A stretch of 64,000 nt of DNA from Setophaga petechia (lineage: Eukaryota; Chordata; Aves; Passeriformes; Parulidae), in the NCBI GenBank assembly GCA_024362935.1, contig JANCRA010000004.1:26403121-26467120 (forward strand). Direction: 5' to 3'. The notes beneath the pieces were generated by a model, which saw nothing but the letters and a program-made list of their open reading frames with translations, was not told the DNA's origin and did not search any database. Made by a program: the position numbers and the translations under genes. This document shows positions 52,584 through 64,000 of this stretch, one piece after another (position 1 is the stretch's first letter; each line of letters begins with the position of its first letter).

Positions 52584-52908
52584 TGTTGCAGCCAGAATTG
52601 CTGCCAGTAAAGTCCAGGGTAAGGAAGCAAAAAGGGCTTTTGCATAACATCCACAGATGTTTAATGTAGCCACCCAGTAAAATGTCCAGGGTCCCAGGCA
52701 CACTCATGGGGAGACTCCAGGTTCTCTCTCCCGAGGGACCCTGGAGGTGAACCTGGTCAAGTCCACCTCCATAACCAAAGAACCTTCCAGTCCAATAAGT
52801 CCGACTTCTTCTAATACTCCTTTCCCAATTCCCGTGGCCTCCCTGCCCCCCTCCCACTGTCCCCTTTTCCTTTCCATTGTCCTATTGCCCCTTTTTTATA
52901 TTCCCACA
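52584..52908 (-). mobile_element. ERV LTR, family E, minus strand (left arm of composite)
   Basis: The plus strand starts TGTTGCAGCCAGAATTGCTG, which is nearly the reverse complement of the end of the plus-strand LTR at 53376-53725. By eye about 135 bp align at roughly 80% identity in inverted orientation, including GTCCAGGGTAA and CCACAGATGTTT. On the minus strand the LTR would start TGTGGGAATAT at 52908, directly after a purine-rich stretch ending GGGAGAAAAGGAGG near 52920 that looks like a polypurine tract. Its polyadenylation signal is ATTAAA (near 52665). It therefore looks like the 3' LTR of a minus-strand element. The upstream-U3 part diverges from the right-hand copy. Confidence 0.7.
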
Positions 52909-53375
52909 AATTCCTACCTCCTTTTCTCCCTTTCCATGGCCTCCCTCCTCCTTTTCCCAAGAGTTCCTTCATAATATCAGAGGGAGCATGATTGGGAGGG
53001 AAAGAAGGAAAGTTTCCCTAAAGTAACTATCTTTTTCTTAAAAGTCAATGATTTCTGTTTGGAGTTTCCAACAGGCACACCACCCCCTACAGTACCTCGT
53101 ACAGAGCTAATCACAGACAACAATGCTGCCACAGGTGGTGGAGAACCAGCCCCTGTTGAAGGAACCTTCTCCTGACTCAGTTTCCTGATAAACCATCCTA
53201 AGCAAGCCATGCATCCATCCTGCCAGCTCCAAGAAAATCTATTTGGACACTGGGGACTCAGAATTGTTTGCATTTTTAAAACTGTCTTATGGGCGCTTTT
53301 GATTATTTTTGTCATTTTGTGTTGATTCAGTTGATCATTCAGAGAAGATTTCTTAATTTTATCAAAACAGGGAGT
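52909..53375. mobile_element. Remnant ERV internal sequence between inverted LTRs
   Basis: This 467-bp core joins two outward-pointing element ends. The left part is purine-rich on the minus strand (polypurine-tract-like, 52909-52960). The right part, read on the plus strand, has a hydrophobic segment of about 20 residues (near 53265-53330) followed by a stop and then a short purine tract (53364-53374), the arrangement of the end of a retroviral envelope transmembrane subunit before a 3' LTR. Stops and frame breaks show it is dead. No gag or pol motif is recognised; a proline/threonine-rich open piece lies just before at 53070-53176. The envelope call is an inference from position and hydropathy. 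Confidence 0.5.
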
Positions 53376-53725
53376 TGTGGGGAGTTGTGGGGACACAACA
53401 ATTTTCCCTGGGGGGCATCCCCCAGGGTTGGGGAGACACAAGAATCTTCCCTCAAAAAGCTGTTAGACCCCATTGGCTCCTTCCCCTGTTCCTGTGTCTC
53501 CTCCTATGTCCCTGAGCCACTCCCTCCCTATTCCCTGGCAGGCCCTCACCTTTGTACTGCCCGAGACCAGGGTCAGCCCAGGGGCCCTCTGAGCCCTCCA
53601 TGTACGTGTGCTTTGGATCCTGAACATCTTACCAGGCAGCTGAATAAAACATCTGTGGGTACCATGCAAAGGTTCTTCTTGCTTCTTTACCCTGGACTTT
53701 TCTAGCAGCTATTCTGGCTGCAACA
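53376..53725 (+). mobile_element. ERV LTR, family E, plus strand (right arm of composite)
   Basis: The 350-bp block starts TGTGGGGACACAACA-like sequence after a purine tract and ends GGCTGCAACA. It has an AATAAA signal in GCTGAATAAAACATC (53644-53649) about 75 bp before its end. It begins with a 10-bp direct repeat (GGGAGTTGTG twice, 53370-53389). The bases after its end, ATGAGC (53726-53731), match ATGAAC before the left arm (52578-52583) at five of six positions. Frames of 68-154 codons across it are not genes. Confidence 0.75.
53644..53649 (+). terminator. LTR polyadenylation signal AATAAA
   Basis: It lies in the right-arm LTR about 75 bp before the CA end, as expected for an R-U5 boundary. 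Confidence 0.6.
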
Positions 53726-53731
53726 ATGAGC

Positions 53732-56589
53732 TATCTTTCAAGTTGTGACAAAATGCTTTCAAACAGTGGCTCGTCTTCAAAGGTTATCATTTTTCTTACA
53801 ACTTCTTTTTCCTTTGATGTGTACTTGTTTTCAAGCATTCTTCTCTTTCATCAGTCCAAAGATAAAAGGGGCGAGGCTGAGACCCACATACTGTCGTCAT
53901 TGCACAGTATCCTGTAACAGCATGAATGGGTGAATCCTGTTTGAAATCTCTCCAAAGTTTGCATTCACTGTGAAGTGTTAATTCAGGTGGGCTAGCTAAT
54001 TCTTTTTCCCTCTCCTTTTTGCCTCAATTTTTCATGTAATTTTAAACACGACTACAGTTTGTAACCTTCTCATTCTTTTCCTCAGCACCCAGTCACCACA
54101 GGTAGTATAAATATCTTCCCAGGTATTCCACCTGTAAATTAACGGTGTCCCTACTGTAGTCTTTGCCACTGGCAACTCAAAATTAGGTATTCCAGCACTG
54201 CCAGACGTGTGACTCTGAGCCACATCCAAGATGTCCACCACAAGATAATGATAGTATTATTTCTTATAATTTATATGTTATCTACCTCTATTTGTAGCAA
54301 ACTCACGGTTACAACAGCTCTCAAATACAAACTTGCAGTTTGTTCTGCAAGATCTCAACATTATAGAAGCATATAATCATAAAAATAACAAATTTTATTA
54401 ACATTGCAGTGCAAATGGAAATGTAGAGTTTCAAAATTTTACAAAGAAAATGGTTGTAAGATTGTTTATGCAAGAAGACAGTTTAAAAATCATCCAGTTC
54501 AAGAATGTCCGCATTGTTTAATTTCTCATAGGTCTTCTCTCAGTATTGGCATTGTTCACAGGACTTGGGATCCTGGATGTCAAATATTGATAGTATCCTT
54601 TGAAGTTCAAATTGTCTCCACCATAGGACCTAAATATTTTTTACACATCCAGATTTATACAATCTACAGTGGGATTTGAGGGAAATAGATCCTCACTGGG
54701 GAATTGTTTTGGTATTTAGTTGAGTTCTGAGCTTACCTTAAGTGCAGATAACTGCCATTGAGACTTTTACCAGCATGTAGAAGGAAACTGTAATAGAGCC
54801 CCCAGACACTTTGGCCATACTTGGAAACTCTCTTGTAAGCTACCTATCAACTGATATTTCGTCTTAGCTATTGGAATTTCATATTACAAAAACAAACAAA
54901 TAAACAAAAAAAACTATTAAAAACTATTATTTGATAGAAGAATTAAACAGGGCTAAATCAGTTCTCGGTTTTGCAATTGCATATGGAATCTAAAGAACAG
55001 AAGTAATGAATCCTTACATGTTTTTTACCTTGCTTCAATGACTCAACACCTCAAATTCAGTGAAGAGGGATTTTCTGGCAACAGATGATGAAAAAGAGAG
55101 CTTTGGTTGGTATCCTGGGCCACATTCCTTTTCCACATGCCATTCAGAGAGGAAATGGTATCTTGCAGCCAGCTCTCTTTGAAAATGCTCTCCTTTGGAG
55201 ACAACTGAAAATATTTTTCCTGTCTTGACCAGATTAGTCCCCTGATACTTCCCAGTTTGATTCCCTCGCACTATAGTAACACACAGATCTTGATAAAGGT
55301 GAAGACACAATCCTACTGTTGATTTGCAGTTTTACAGTGCAGAGTAAAAATTAAACTGGGAAGCATTGATATCATAGTTTATAAGATTGTCTATTTATGA
55401 GATTGTTTATCATGGAAGATAAGCCATATTACAAACATACTCTTAATTTTGATGACACAAGATAAATCTTTATACTGAAGATTCAAGCAACTATAAACAA
55501 GGCAGTGAAGGATCTGTTATTTTGCAGATATCGGATATACTCATATTTTCTTCTTAACATGTTACTTGCTTTATTGTCTTAATTTATGTCCTTTGACTCC
55601 TTGGTATATTTCCTACTTCCTTAAGTTTTTTTATCAAGTACAATACGAGGTAAACACTTGCAACGATTCCCTTTTTATTTCAGGGGAATAAGTTCATTTC
55701 TGCAAACCACCTTATGACTCAAATAAATAAACAAATAGATACTTACTTCATAAATAAAATAGATATTAACACGAATAAATCCAACCTATTCACTTTGCAT
55801 TAGTTAAGGCTTGCCCTTGCAGCCATCGCTTATTATCATGCTATGTGCCCATTTTATAATCAATTAATTCATTCGTTAACCTGGAGAAAGAGTGGAGCAC
55901 TTGCAAAGACCACTTTGAGTCTTGCTACAAGTGGAGAGAATAAAAAAGGTATTATCAAACAAGCAGACAAACAAAAAAAACCACAGCCATAAAAGCCCCC
56001 ATCAACAGAATGGGCCACTTTTCTCTAAGAATTCTCTTTAGTATCCTGCACAGAACAAACCTGAAAATGCTAGCTCAGTTCAAGCCAGAACTTATGCCTA
56101 CCCATAAGTAGCATTTAGTACCTCAGCTACATCAGAGCCACTAAGTAGAACAAGTTAATCCTATGTGCATACTCCAGAGTCATCATTAGTATTATTTTTC
56201 TTTCATTAAATGCTTGTCTGCAGTAAAATAACACTTTGCTGAGAGGAAGGCCAGCTTTTCCTAGGACTTTATGTTTCAAAATGCCTGCAAGCAAAATCAA
56301 GTCAAAGAAGATAGGGAATGATCTTTTGTCTTGTGCCTCCAGCACATGTCCTTGTCACAGACAGTGAGCTAATACACCAATTCCCTCAGAGATACCTGCT
56401 GGATAATACACTCTTATGGGCCAGAATGTCAACAAACATTTTAATTGTCCTGGAAAACTCATGGTAGTTGTATACTGCAGAGAGAAAATGCCAGTCGGGA
56501 TCATCTGAGCTGCACAACTTCAGCCAATTTGTGTGAGGCCATTTTACATATGCCCATAAGTTTGTCCTGGTTGACAAACTTAAACTGTT
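53732..56589. other. Unique AT-rich noncoding DNA
   Basis: No gene or recognised interspersed repeat. A short AAAC/AAAT patch lies at 54888-54912. Confidence 0.5.
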
Positions 56590-57467
56590 TTTACAGCAAG
56601 GTCACCCACCCAGCTGCTCAATGGAGGCCAATTGATGTAATCTTTTTTGGGCTTTGATAAAGCTTTTGGCACTCTCTCAGAATCCTTCTGGACCAAATGT
56701 CCAGCACACAGCTGGATAAATACATCTTGTGATGGGTAAGCAGCTGGCTCATGGGTCAGGCACAAAGGATTGTAGTGAATGGGGCAACGTAAAACTGGGT
56801 ACTTGTCACTGGTGGCGTTCCACAGAGTCCCACCCTAGGGCCAGTGTTCTTCAATACTTTCGTAAATGACTCAGATGGAGAACTTGAAAAAACAGTGAGT
56901 TTGCTGATGATACAAAATTGAGAGTAGCTGTTGACTCCCTCAGAGGCGGAGAGTCCCTGCACAAAGCAGAGGGCTCAGAAATCACCAACTACATGAAGTT
57001 TAACAAAGACAAGTGCTGGACTCTGCACCTGGGATGGGTCAGTTCTGGACTCACAGACACACAGACTGGGGAATGAGATACTGGAAAGTAGTGTGTGGAA
57101 GGAAGATGAGGACAGAGGTCAATGGAAAGACTACAACTTCCTCATGAGGGGAAGTGGAGGAACAGGCACTGATCTCTTGTCTCTGGCAACCAGTGACAGG
57201 ACCTGAGGGAATGGCATGAAACAGTGCTGGGGGTGTTAGGCCAGATACCAGGGGAAGGTTTTTCACCCAGAGGGCAGCTGGTCCCTGCAACCAGCTCCCG
57301 AGGAAGTGATCAAGGCACTAAATCTGCCAGAGTTCAACAGCAGTTCAGGCAATGCTCTCAGGCACATGATGTGATTTTAGGTTTGTTCTTTACAAGACCA
57401 GGAACTCAATGAACTTGATGATTCTTGCAGGTCCCTTGAAATTCAGGACATTCTTTGATTCTATGAC
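56590..57467 (+). mobile_element. CR1 LINE, 3' part of ORF2 plus tail, internally deleted
   Basis: The plus strand gives a decayed CR1 reverse transcriptase followed by the 3' tail. Visible pieces are GGTCACCCACCCAGCTG with KVTHPA (56598), a VTGGVPQSPTLGPVFFNTF stretch (near 56805-56860) equivalent to the TSGVPQGSVLGP motif, a shifted version of the DDT motif region (GCTGATGATACAAAATT, 56903), ATGAAGTTTAACAAAGACAA (56993) and then CAGGGGAAGGTTTTTCACCC (57250). It ends in a CR1-type terminal repeat GATTCTATGACC (57456). Between about 57040 and 57180 sequence corresponding to several hundred bases of full-length CR1 is missing. Stops and shifts abound, so it is a dead copy. Confidence 0.92.
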
Positions 57468-59360
57468 CTTTTATACTCCTTCAGAATTTACATGGGAACT
57501 TTACTATTGGGAATAAAGTTGAAGCTCCAGAGTCCGCTGCTCCCTCCTCCCTGTGGAAGTCAGCCACAAAAGCGGGGCAATACACTCCTGTGAGAACTAT
57601 CTTAAAAAGGAGACATTAACTCAGAAACAAAAGATGAGGCAATTCAGTGCATTGTCTGAGAGATCTGTGGAGTACCTGATACAGCCTAAAGCCTCTGTTC
57701 ACTCTGTCTTCCGTTTATGAATTATGAGTCCCATGGGACATACATACTCCCAGTAACATATGAAGGGGTGAAGTGTACTCTGCACCAACATCAGTGCATC
57801 TAGTTTTTTTAAGTTACTCCACAGAGACTAGTAAGTATTTCTTCATACTGCAACTTATTAAAAAACTTTTAAGACATAACCATTGCCCCAAGGAAGTTAC
57901 ACTGTATGGCGAGAAGACTTACAAATCTAGAGGGAAAATTGAATGCCAAATTTGAAATTCTTCTTGAAAATAGTTATACAATTGCTTTACCAGGATGAGT
58001 AACAGATATAAACAATATTTTGACAACAAAGTATGGCATATATACTTCCTTAGCTAATACTATTTTGCATATCCAAGTAACAGTTTTACAAGCTAAAAGA
58101 CCAGTTAATTTGCTGTAAAATAATTTTTGTTGCAAAATCATGACCTTTCCTTGTAAAAAAATTACAAAATCCAAAATACTGTTGCAGTAAGAGCTGTCAG
58201 GTCAGTTTGTTTTCAGGCTCTGTGAAACTTCTCATTCTGATTTGCAAATATGTGCAACTATATAAAAATGTGGTTTAGGATTTCTTTATGCCACTATATA
58301 CATACTTTTACCGGATTAAACACATTGAATGTATTTAATATCTTGAACTTCCTAGTACAGGGAATGACTAGTGGAATGCTTCAGAAAAGAAGAAAATAAA
58401 TTTTCTGTATTCAGAAAAGAATGACGTTCTCTGTGTTTCAGTTTGAATGTTTTATATTTCTGACTACCAGAAAAGAGACTAATATAGTTAAAATAAATTT
58501 TATTCTATGGGAATGTCATAAACTTGAAAAATCTAGAAAAATTTTCTAAAAACTATTGCTGTTGTAAAAAAAGTCTTTGTGTGAGTTATACTATTACAAC
58601 AACAAGTATTAGGAAATGTAGAGCAAGATTTTTTAGATTTCCATATAAGTTTGAGAGATATTACACTGACTGGATTAAGGTCCATGCTGTCACTTGTTAC
58701 ACTCTCTACAAGTGGTATACTTCCAAAATGTCTAGGGCAAGCAGAGCTTAGATGCAAGCACATGATGTTCCATGCATTTCCAGCAAAAACATGGGGAGAC
58801 AAACTGAGTTTGGACACTCCGCTCAAACATCACCTCAGAAACATCCTAACAATGCTGTGGAGCTGTCTCAGAGATGCAGACAGAGAGGAGGTCCATCTGC
58901 TTCTAAATTTTCAGCCATGATTTACCATGTCACTTTTTGTGTGCAATGAGTCTGCATTCTGGAATTAGAAATGTGTTTCTATACAGTAACTAACAGAAAG
59001 AAAAATATTTTTCAAAAGGAACTTGTGATTATCATAATCAATGCTATTGACAGCACAATTGTTACTGTACTGTTTAATATGTGCTATTGTACATGCTGCT
59101 GGCAGAGAGGAGGTTGGAATGGTCTCTGTCTTGGACAGCCACAGGGGCTGCTGGCAGCAATGTGCCAGCTGACAGGTTTTAGTTGCAACAGTGCCCGGAG
59201 ACCTCCCCATGCAGCGCCTCACTGTTCATTGCCTTACTGACAGTATTTCATTTGATTACTGAGGCCCACTTTCTCTTAATTGTCTCCTGCTGTCTAGCCC
59301 ACTTTACATCCTGGTGTGGGCTGCATAGAGCACTTACCTGGAAGCCTTCAATGCCACGTT
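57468..59360. other. Unique noncoding DNA
   Basis: No gene or confident repeat. A short GC-richer patch lies at 57520-57590. Frames at 58524-58949 and 58971-59240 show no domain. Confidence 0.5.
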
Positions 59361-59473
59361 GAATGGAGGGGCAAGCTGGTCTAGTGGAAGGTGTCCCTGC
59401 CTGTGGTAGGAGGGTTACAAACATGGTCTTTAGGTGTCTTCCAACACAAGCCATTCTATGACTGTGATTCTCA
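59361..59473 (+). mobile_element. CR1 LINE, very short 3' tail
   Basis: AGCTGGTCTAGTGGAAGGTG is followed by TCCCTGCCTGTGGTAGGAGG and by a TTCCAACACAAGCCATTCTA stretch ending in the CR1 terminal repeat type (CTATGACTGTGATTCT). Only about 110 bp of the tail are present. It is the second plus-strand CR1 in this part of the window. Confidence 0.88.
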
Positions 59474-62400
59474 CAGCACCCAAATAGCAAAAACCCCCTT
59501 GAATGTCAAGGGGAAGTCAAGCCAGAGAGGACTCTGAGAAAAAAGCATGGTTCAAGTGCACAGCAAATAAGTGCATAACACAGAAATACCTTATGTAGAG
59601 CACAGAGATGCTCATTGCTGCTGGTTGGCACAGTGGGCTCCACAGTGCATAGGGCCCCATATTGCAGCCTGACAGCAGTCCCTAACAAACAGCCCATCCC
59701 GCCTAGGACACCATGGCCCAGGTCAAGCTCCCCAGCATGGCCTGACCCAGGGCTGGAGGAGCCCAGCTGCCAGTCCACCCTGTGTCTCATGGGCTGGACC
59801 CTGTATGTCCCACCTGGCAGGCCGCTTGTCTAGTCACTGCTTGGGCCCACCACCTCCCAGTTCCAGGTACAAGGATACAAACACAAAGAAAACTGCTAAT
59901 AAACTTAGACTTGTTAGTCCTCCCTAGTTTTTTGTGCACCCATGTGTTTGGAAAGTTTTGTCTGCTATTCACAAAATCATAATTACAGTATACATCAAGC
60001 AGCTTTTCCAAAGCATTAGGCATTCACCCTCCTGTATGATAACAATATCACATATAGATTATGACACCTGCTTATACATTTCTTCAGCTTTGTAGTCTTC
60101 CACTGTACGTGTGCCAATATGGTAACTTACCCTCTCAACCTTTTTAGCCAACTCAGGACACACAGAAAAGAGAATCTGAAATGTCCACTGAAGAGCTGGA
60201 AACTGAATGCAGGCAGCAAGCAACAACGATGACAAATTTGTCTTTTTGTTTATAACTTGTACTATACTGTTGTTTTCAAATACACATTTCAGCACCGAAT
60301 ATATTAACATTTACTTAAGCAGGAGTCAAGAATGAAAGTCATTAGTACCCTCTACTGGCCTACTTTATAGTAGCAGGCAATCTGTCTGTCCTTGTCTTAG
60401 TGGCTGCTGTACAACTCATCTTCTTAACAGGATCTATGGCTAATTAAGAGAGATAATTATTCCTGAATAATTTTAAAAAAAGGGAGATGGAATTATAAAA
60501 AGAAATTAAAAGTTGAGTACAATCTGATAGGTGGATTATTCAGAGCAAAGCTCAGCTTGGAGTCTGTTACAAAGTCACGCCAATCCAGCTGGATGTACAT
60601 GACAAAAGCTGCCACAGTCTCTCTGCTGCTTTACAGGAATAATGTTCCAGGAGTTTTAAAACTCCCTGCTTTCAAGCTTTTAATAAAAGTGCTTAAACAT
60701 GATGATCATCACGATTTTTCCATTAACAGCCTATTAGCTTTACTTGCTTTCTATAAAAACCAGTCTGGAGCACATAGAGATAAGGATATCAATGCAAAAG
60801 ATAGAGATGTGCAGAAAGCAGAGCCCCTAAAGTCACTGCTCATATTGTAAAAACGATCTGCTTCCCACTCCCAGCCAGCCAACCCACACCAAGCCTTCTG
60901 GGTGAACTCATTGTCCAGCTCAATCCCTGCTTTAAGGCCCTAAATTAAAGTAGTGGCCTTTATTCTGTGAGACTTGGTACTACATCAAGGTACAGAGATA
61001 CATCTCTGAATCAGAATGTCACAGTGGGAAATGGAGGACTGAAGAGAGAGGTGCTAAAAGCTAGTGGGAAAGATACACTGAGCATTTTGTGCTATATTTT
61101 CACAGTCTGAAACATAAACAATCTCTATTCTCTCCATCGCTGACAACAGAGGAAAAGAATTTTCCAACTAACTAAATTATTTCTGGATGGTTTAACATAT
61201 CTGTGATGATAATAAAAAGGAAAGATTACATAACAGCCATCATTCTGTAACAAGAAATCTTAACCTGTTATGATTTCTGAGCTCCTTTGAAATCTCCTGC
61301 TTGAGCCTTTTGCTAAGACGTTATTTACTCCTGGGGACCAGCAAACCAGATCAACAAAAGATTAGGTAATTGAGAAGGAATACAGAAAAACTTTATAACT
61401 CCAAACATCCTTCATCCTTCACAGGTAATTAGAGTAATTTCCTTCTGTGAGTGCTTAGAAGGAGATGTACAGAGAGGCGAATGAGAATGATACAGTTTAT
61501 TTAATACCTTAGCAAAAAGCTAATGTGCAGTACCTGCTGACATAGTTTAGGGTAACGTCATAGGAAATACCTTTATCAAACAACATTTTTAGCTGGTCAA
61601 GATCCTTCAATTTCTATAGTAATGCAGCAAAATTTTTCAAGTTTATTAGAGCAACAGGCTCCAGGAGACAAGAACCACAGTACAGTCCAAGCAAGAGGAG
61701 GTGCCTTCTGTCTTTCTAGTCTGTGTATTTTATTTTAGAAACAAACCTTAAGCCTAAGTAGATCTCAAATGTATTTTTGTTTTAATGTTACAATTGTGTA
61801 CTATTTGTGTTAATGACAAAAGTACCTAAAGATTCCAAAGATGGTCAGCACACATAATTCTAGATACTGGGTAAGCACATTTAACCTAAGGCAAGCTGAC
61901 AAGCCTTAATAATTCATGATGAGTTCATATTTTGATACAAAAATAGTATCAGTGTCCACTGTTTCAGAAATATCAGAGGATGCTGTTAGCAAAACTGTGA
62001 ACTACACCCTAATCTTGTCCTAAACTGGTCCCTTAGTCAATAGCTACTGTCCCTCCTCAAATGGAGTTGCATTACCTGAGTACTGGCAGGGTAGACAGAT
62101 ATGAAGATGAAATTCTACATAGAATGTGTGTTTGTCTATTCAGACATCACCCCACAATCTAAGAAGATCTGAACTGAAAAGCTTTACTTAAGAATATGCA
62201 TAGAAAAAGATCTGAATGTAAACTGAAATAAGGAAAATTTACTTTCTTTGTAATACAGAACACATCTTTCATTAACTTATGCTGACTTAAGACTCTTTCT
62301 GAATAAAATTCACATCTTCATATTTACTTTGCTTCTGCAAGTCTGCAGAAGAAAACTGCAGAACTGCAGAACTTCATCTCACATAATTTTAAAGTCCCTT

Positions 62401-64000
62401 ACAAACATCAATAAAATAAATTGTTTTCTGAATGTCAAGAACTATAGTGACAGCTTCATCACCTCAGAAGCTGTGGTCACTACTTAAGAATGCAAAGTTC
62501 TGACTGTTTTTCACAAGTATTAAAGGAACTATTTTCTTAGGGATTTTTCACTAGTGTCCATAGCTTGCTCTATCATCTGCTATGCATGTGATTAAGTGTC
62601 TTGCTTGGTGGTAAATTACAGAAGGTGAAAAAATGAGAGAAAACAGAGATACAAACATGACTGGAGACAGATTTTTAGATTGTAGCATAAATTACAGAAA
62701 GTAATTTTAAGGTGAGAAATACTGTTCCCATTTGAAAGAATCCCAAATTAAAGAAATTCCAGGTTTGTTTTTTTTTTCTGATCTGAGAGACATCTCTCAT
62801 CTTCATGAAAATCTTCCAATCATTACAACTTAAAAAATGGAATTAGAAGCATGCAAACCAAAATACTCTTCATCAAGAGGGCTCCACCATTTGCAAACCT
62901 TGCTATACCCATTGAAACACATCTACATTGAGTAAAATTTCAGCATGCCAAAACAAGAAGGTATGCATGATACCATCTACAACCTCAAGTCATTGCTCTA
63001 ACAGGCATCTTAACTCATGATGAACACCAGTAGATGTTCCTCCAAAGGGTTAATTTTGATATAAAAGTGGCTTTAGGGTATGAATCTGAATTAAACTTTC
63101 TACAAAAGGCTGTGATTGACAAGACTTTTTGCAAAGAAGTGCTCCCTGCCACAATCCAATAGGTCAGAGCATGAATCTGATCCAACACTTGGCCTGATTT
63201 GGATCAAGAGCTTGTATAAATTTTCCACGCCTCTGGACAATGCCTGAATTGCTTGGTAACATGGACTTCCTTTTTTCTCTATTCCCCTATTTTTCCACCT
63301 GAGGCTATTTTGCTTCACACAGCTAAAGAGAATTTCCTAGGAAAAATTGGTAGGAAGAAGTAGAAGAGATAATACAGTTGTTAGAGCACTCATTGAGCTG
63401 GCCTAACCCCCAGATCCATAAAATATTCATAGAAAATTAAATCATTTCACAGAAGGAAAAACACAAACCTGGAGTATCTAATAAAAGTGTGGTGTATTAG
63501 ATTTCTTCTCCAGATCAGAAAATAAAGGCACTTTAGAATCTAGCCCATTAAATGCTCTATCCACTAGTTTAAACAAAATAACTTTTGTATTTTGTTTTTT
63601 CTCATTACACAGGATTGACCCCAGCTTTAGGATAGGGTTCACTGCTGAGTAGCATTAGATGTTTCCTTCTATTTTGGGCTTAACTAGCTAATTAGCTGTG
63701 TAGAACAGGAATCACACTTTCATTCCTCTCCTTGGTATTCTCTACTCATTAGGAAAGACAGGCCTTTTCTTATATTGCTGGATCCACTGGAGTTCTGCTT
63801 TGGATTCAAACTTGCCAATCTTTGCTAGAGAAGGCATTTACTGCTCCAACTAAGCCTAATGGTTGAAAAGACATACACAAGCAGCTGGAATAGTTGGCTA
63901 TACTGGAGACTTTTCCAGGGACTGGGAATTGTGTCTAAATAACATGTAAAGACTTAATGATCTTAACATCAGTGCTGTAACACTTCAAACAAATTTTAAT
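59474..64000. other. Unique mostly AT-rich noncoding DNA; GC-rich patch at the start
   Basis: No gene or recognised repeat. The first part (59560-59870) is clearly GC-richer, with several CCATGG-type and GGCCC motifs, and has no assignment; it may be a decayed LTR or a conserved element. The rest to the window end is AT-rich. The open frame at 60557-60850 (97 codons) has no recognisable domain. Confidence 0.45.

Noticed and set aside
52977..53441. 154-codon minus-strand frame
   Set aside because: It crosses ERV internal sequence and the LTR start antisense to the recognisable right-hand element and has no domain.
60557..60850. 97-codon plus-strand frame
   Set aside because: No domain, no evident promoter or splice context; length is within chance for 64 kb.

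Overview
The window looks like gene-poor vertebrate nuclear DNA from a bird, most likely a passerine. The basis is an AT-rich, CpG-poor background, several CR1 LINEs (the main LINE family of birds and reptiles), and LTRs of endogenous retroviruses (ERVs) whose consensus I recall from songbird genomes. No database was searched, so the family and host calls rest on recognition of sequence.

I found no protein-coding gene, coding exon, tRNA, rRNA or CRISPR array. All open frames are short (169 codons at most). The longest ones are antisense to CR1 copies, lie inside LTRs, or run through a (GGAGA)n tract. The window could be intergenic or part of a very large intron; the sequence does not decide which.

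Layout: 1-9.3 kb is unique AT-rich sequence with two LTRs of one family in opposite orientations (662-1197 plus, 6126-6694 minus). A CR1 3' end lies at 9293-9711. An older minus-strand LTR-like block (about 14190-15346) carries a perfect 32-bp inverted repeat and is interrupted by a younger plus-strand LTR (14793-15177). From 15.3 to 33.9 kb the sequence is mostly unique, with one GC-rich LTR-like block (23440-23866), a (GAGAA)n tract and AT-rich simple repeats. A CR1-rich stretch follows: a nearly complete degenerate CR1 with endonuclease and reverse transcriptase regions (34250-36840, minus), then a second CR1 fragment (37370-38285, minus).

The 39.4-44.4 kb stretch holds three solo-type LTRs: a CpG-rich one (39400-39983, minus), one with a perfect 6-bp target duplication (42366-42758, minus) and a long G-rich one (43166-44435, plus). 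Then come a CR1 3' end (48746-49100, minus), a 218-bp pure (GGAGA)n tract (50643-50860), an ERV composite with two outward-facing related LTRs (52584-53725), and two plus-strand CR1 fragments (56590-57467, 59361-59473). The remainder to 64 kb is unique AT-rich DNA.

No genes work together here; the window records layered retroelement insertion. The observations most worth checking are the outward-facing LTR composite, the perfect hairpin just downstream of a putative LTR TATA box, the CpG-rich LTR and the near-complete CR1.
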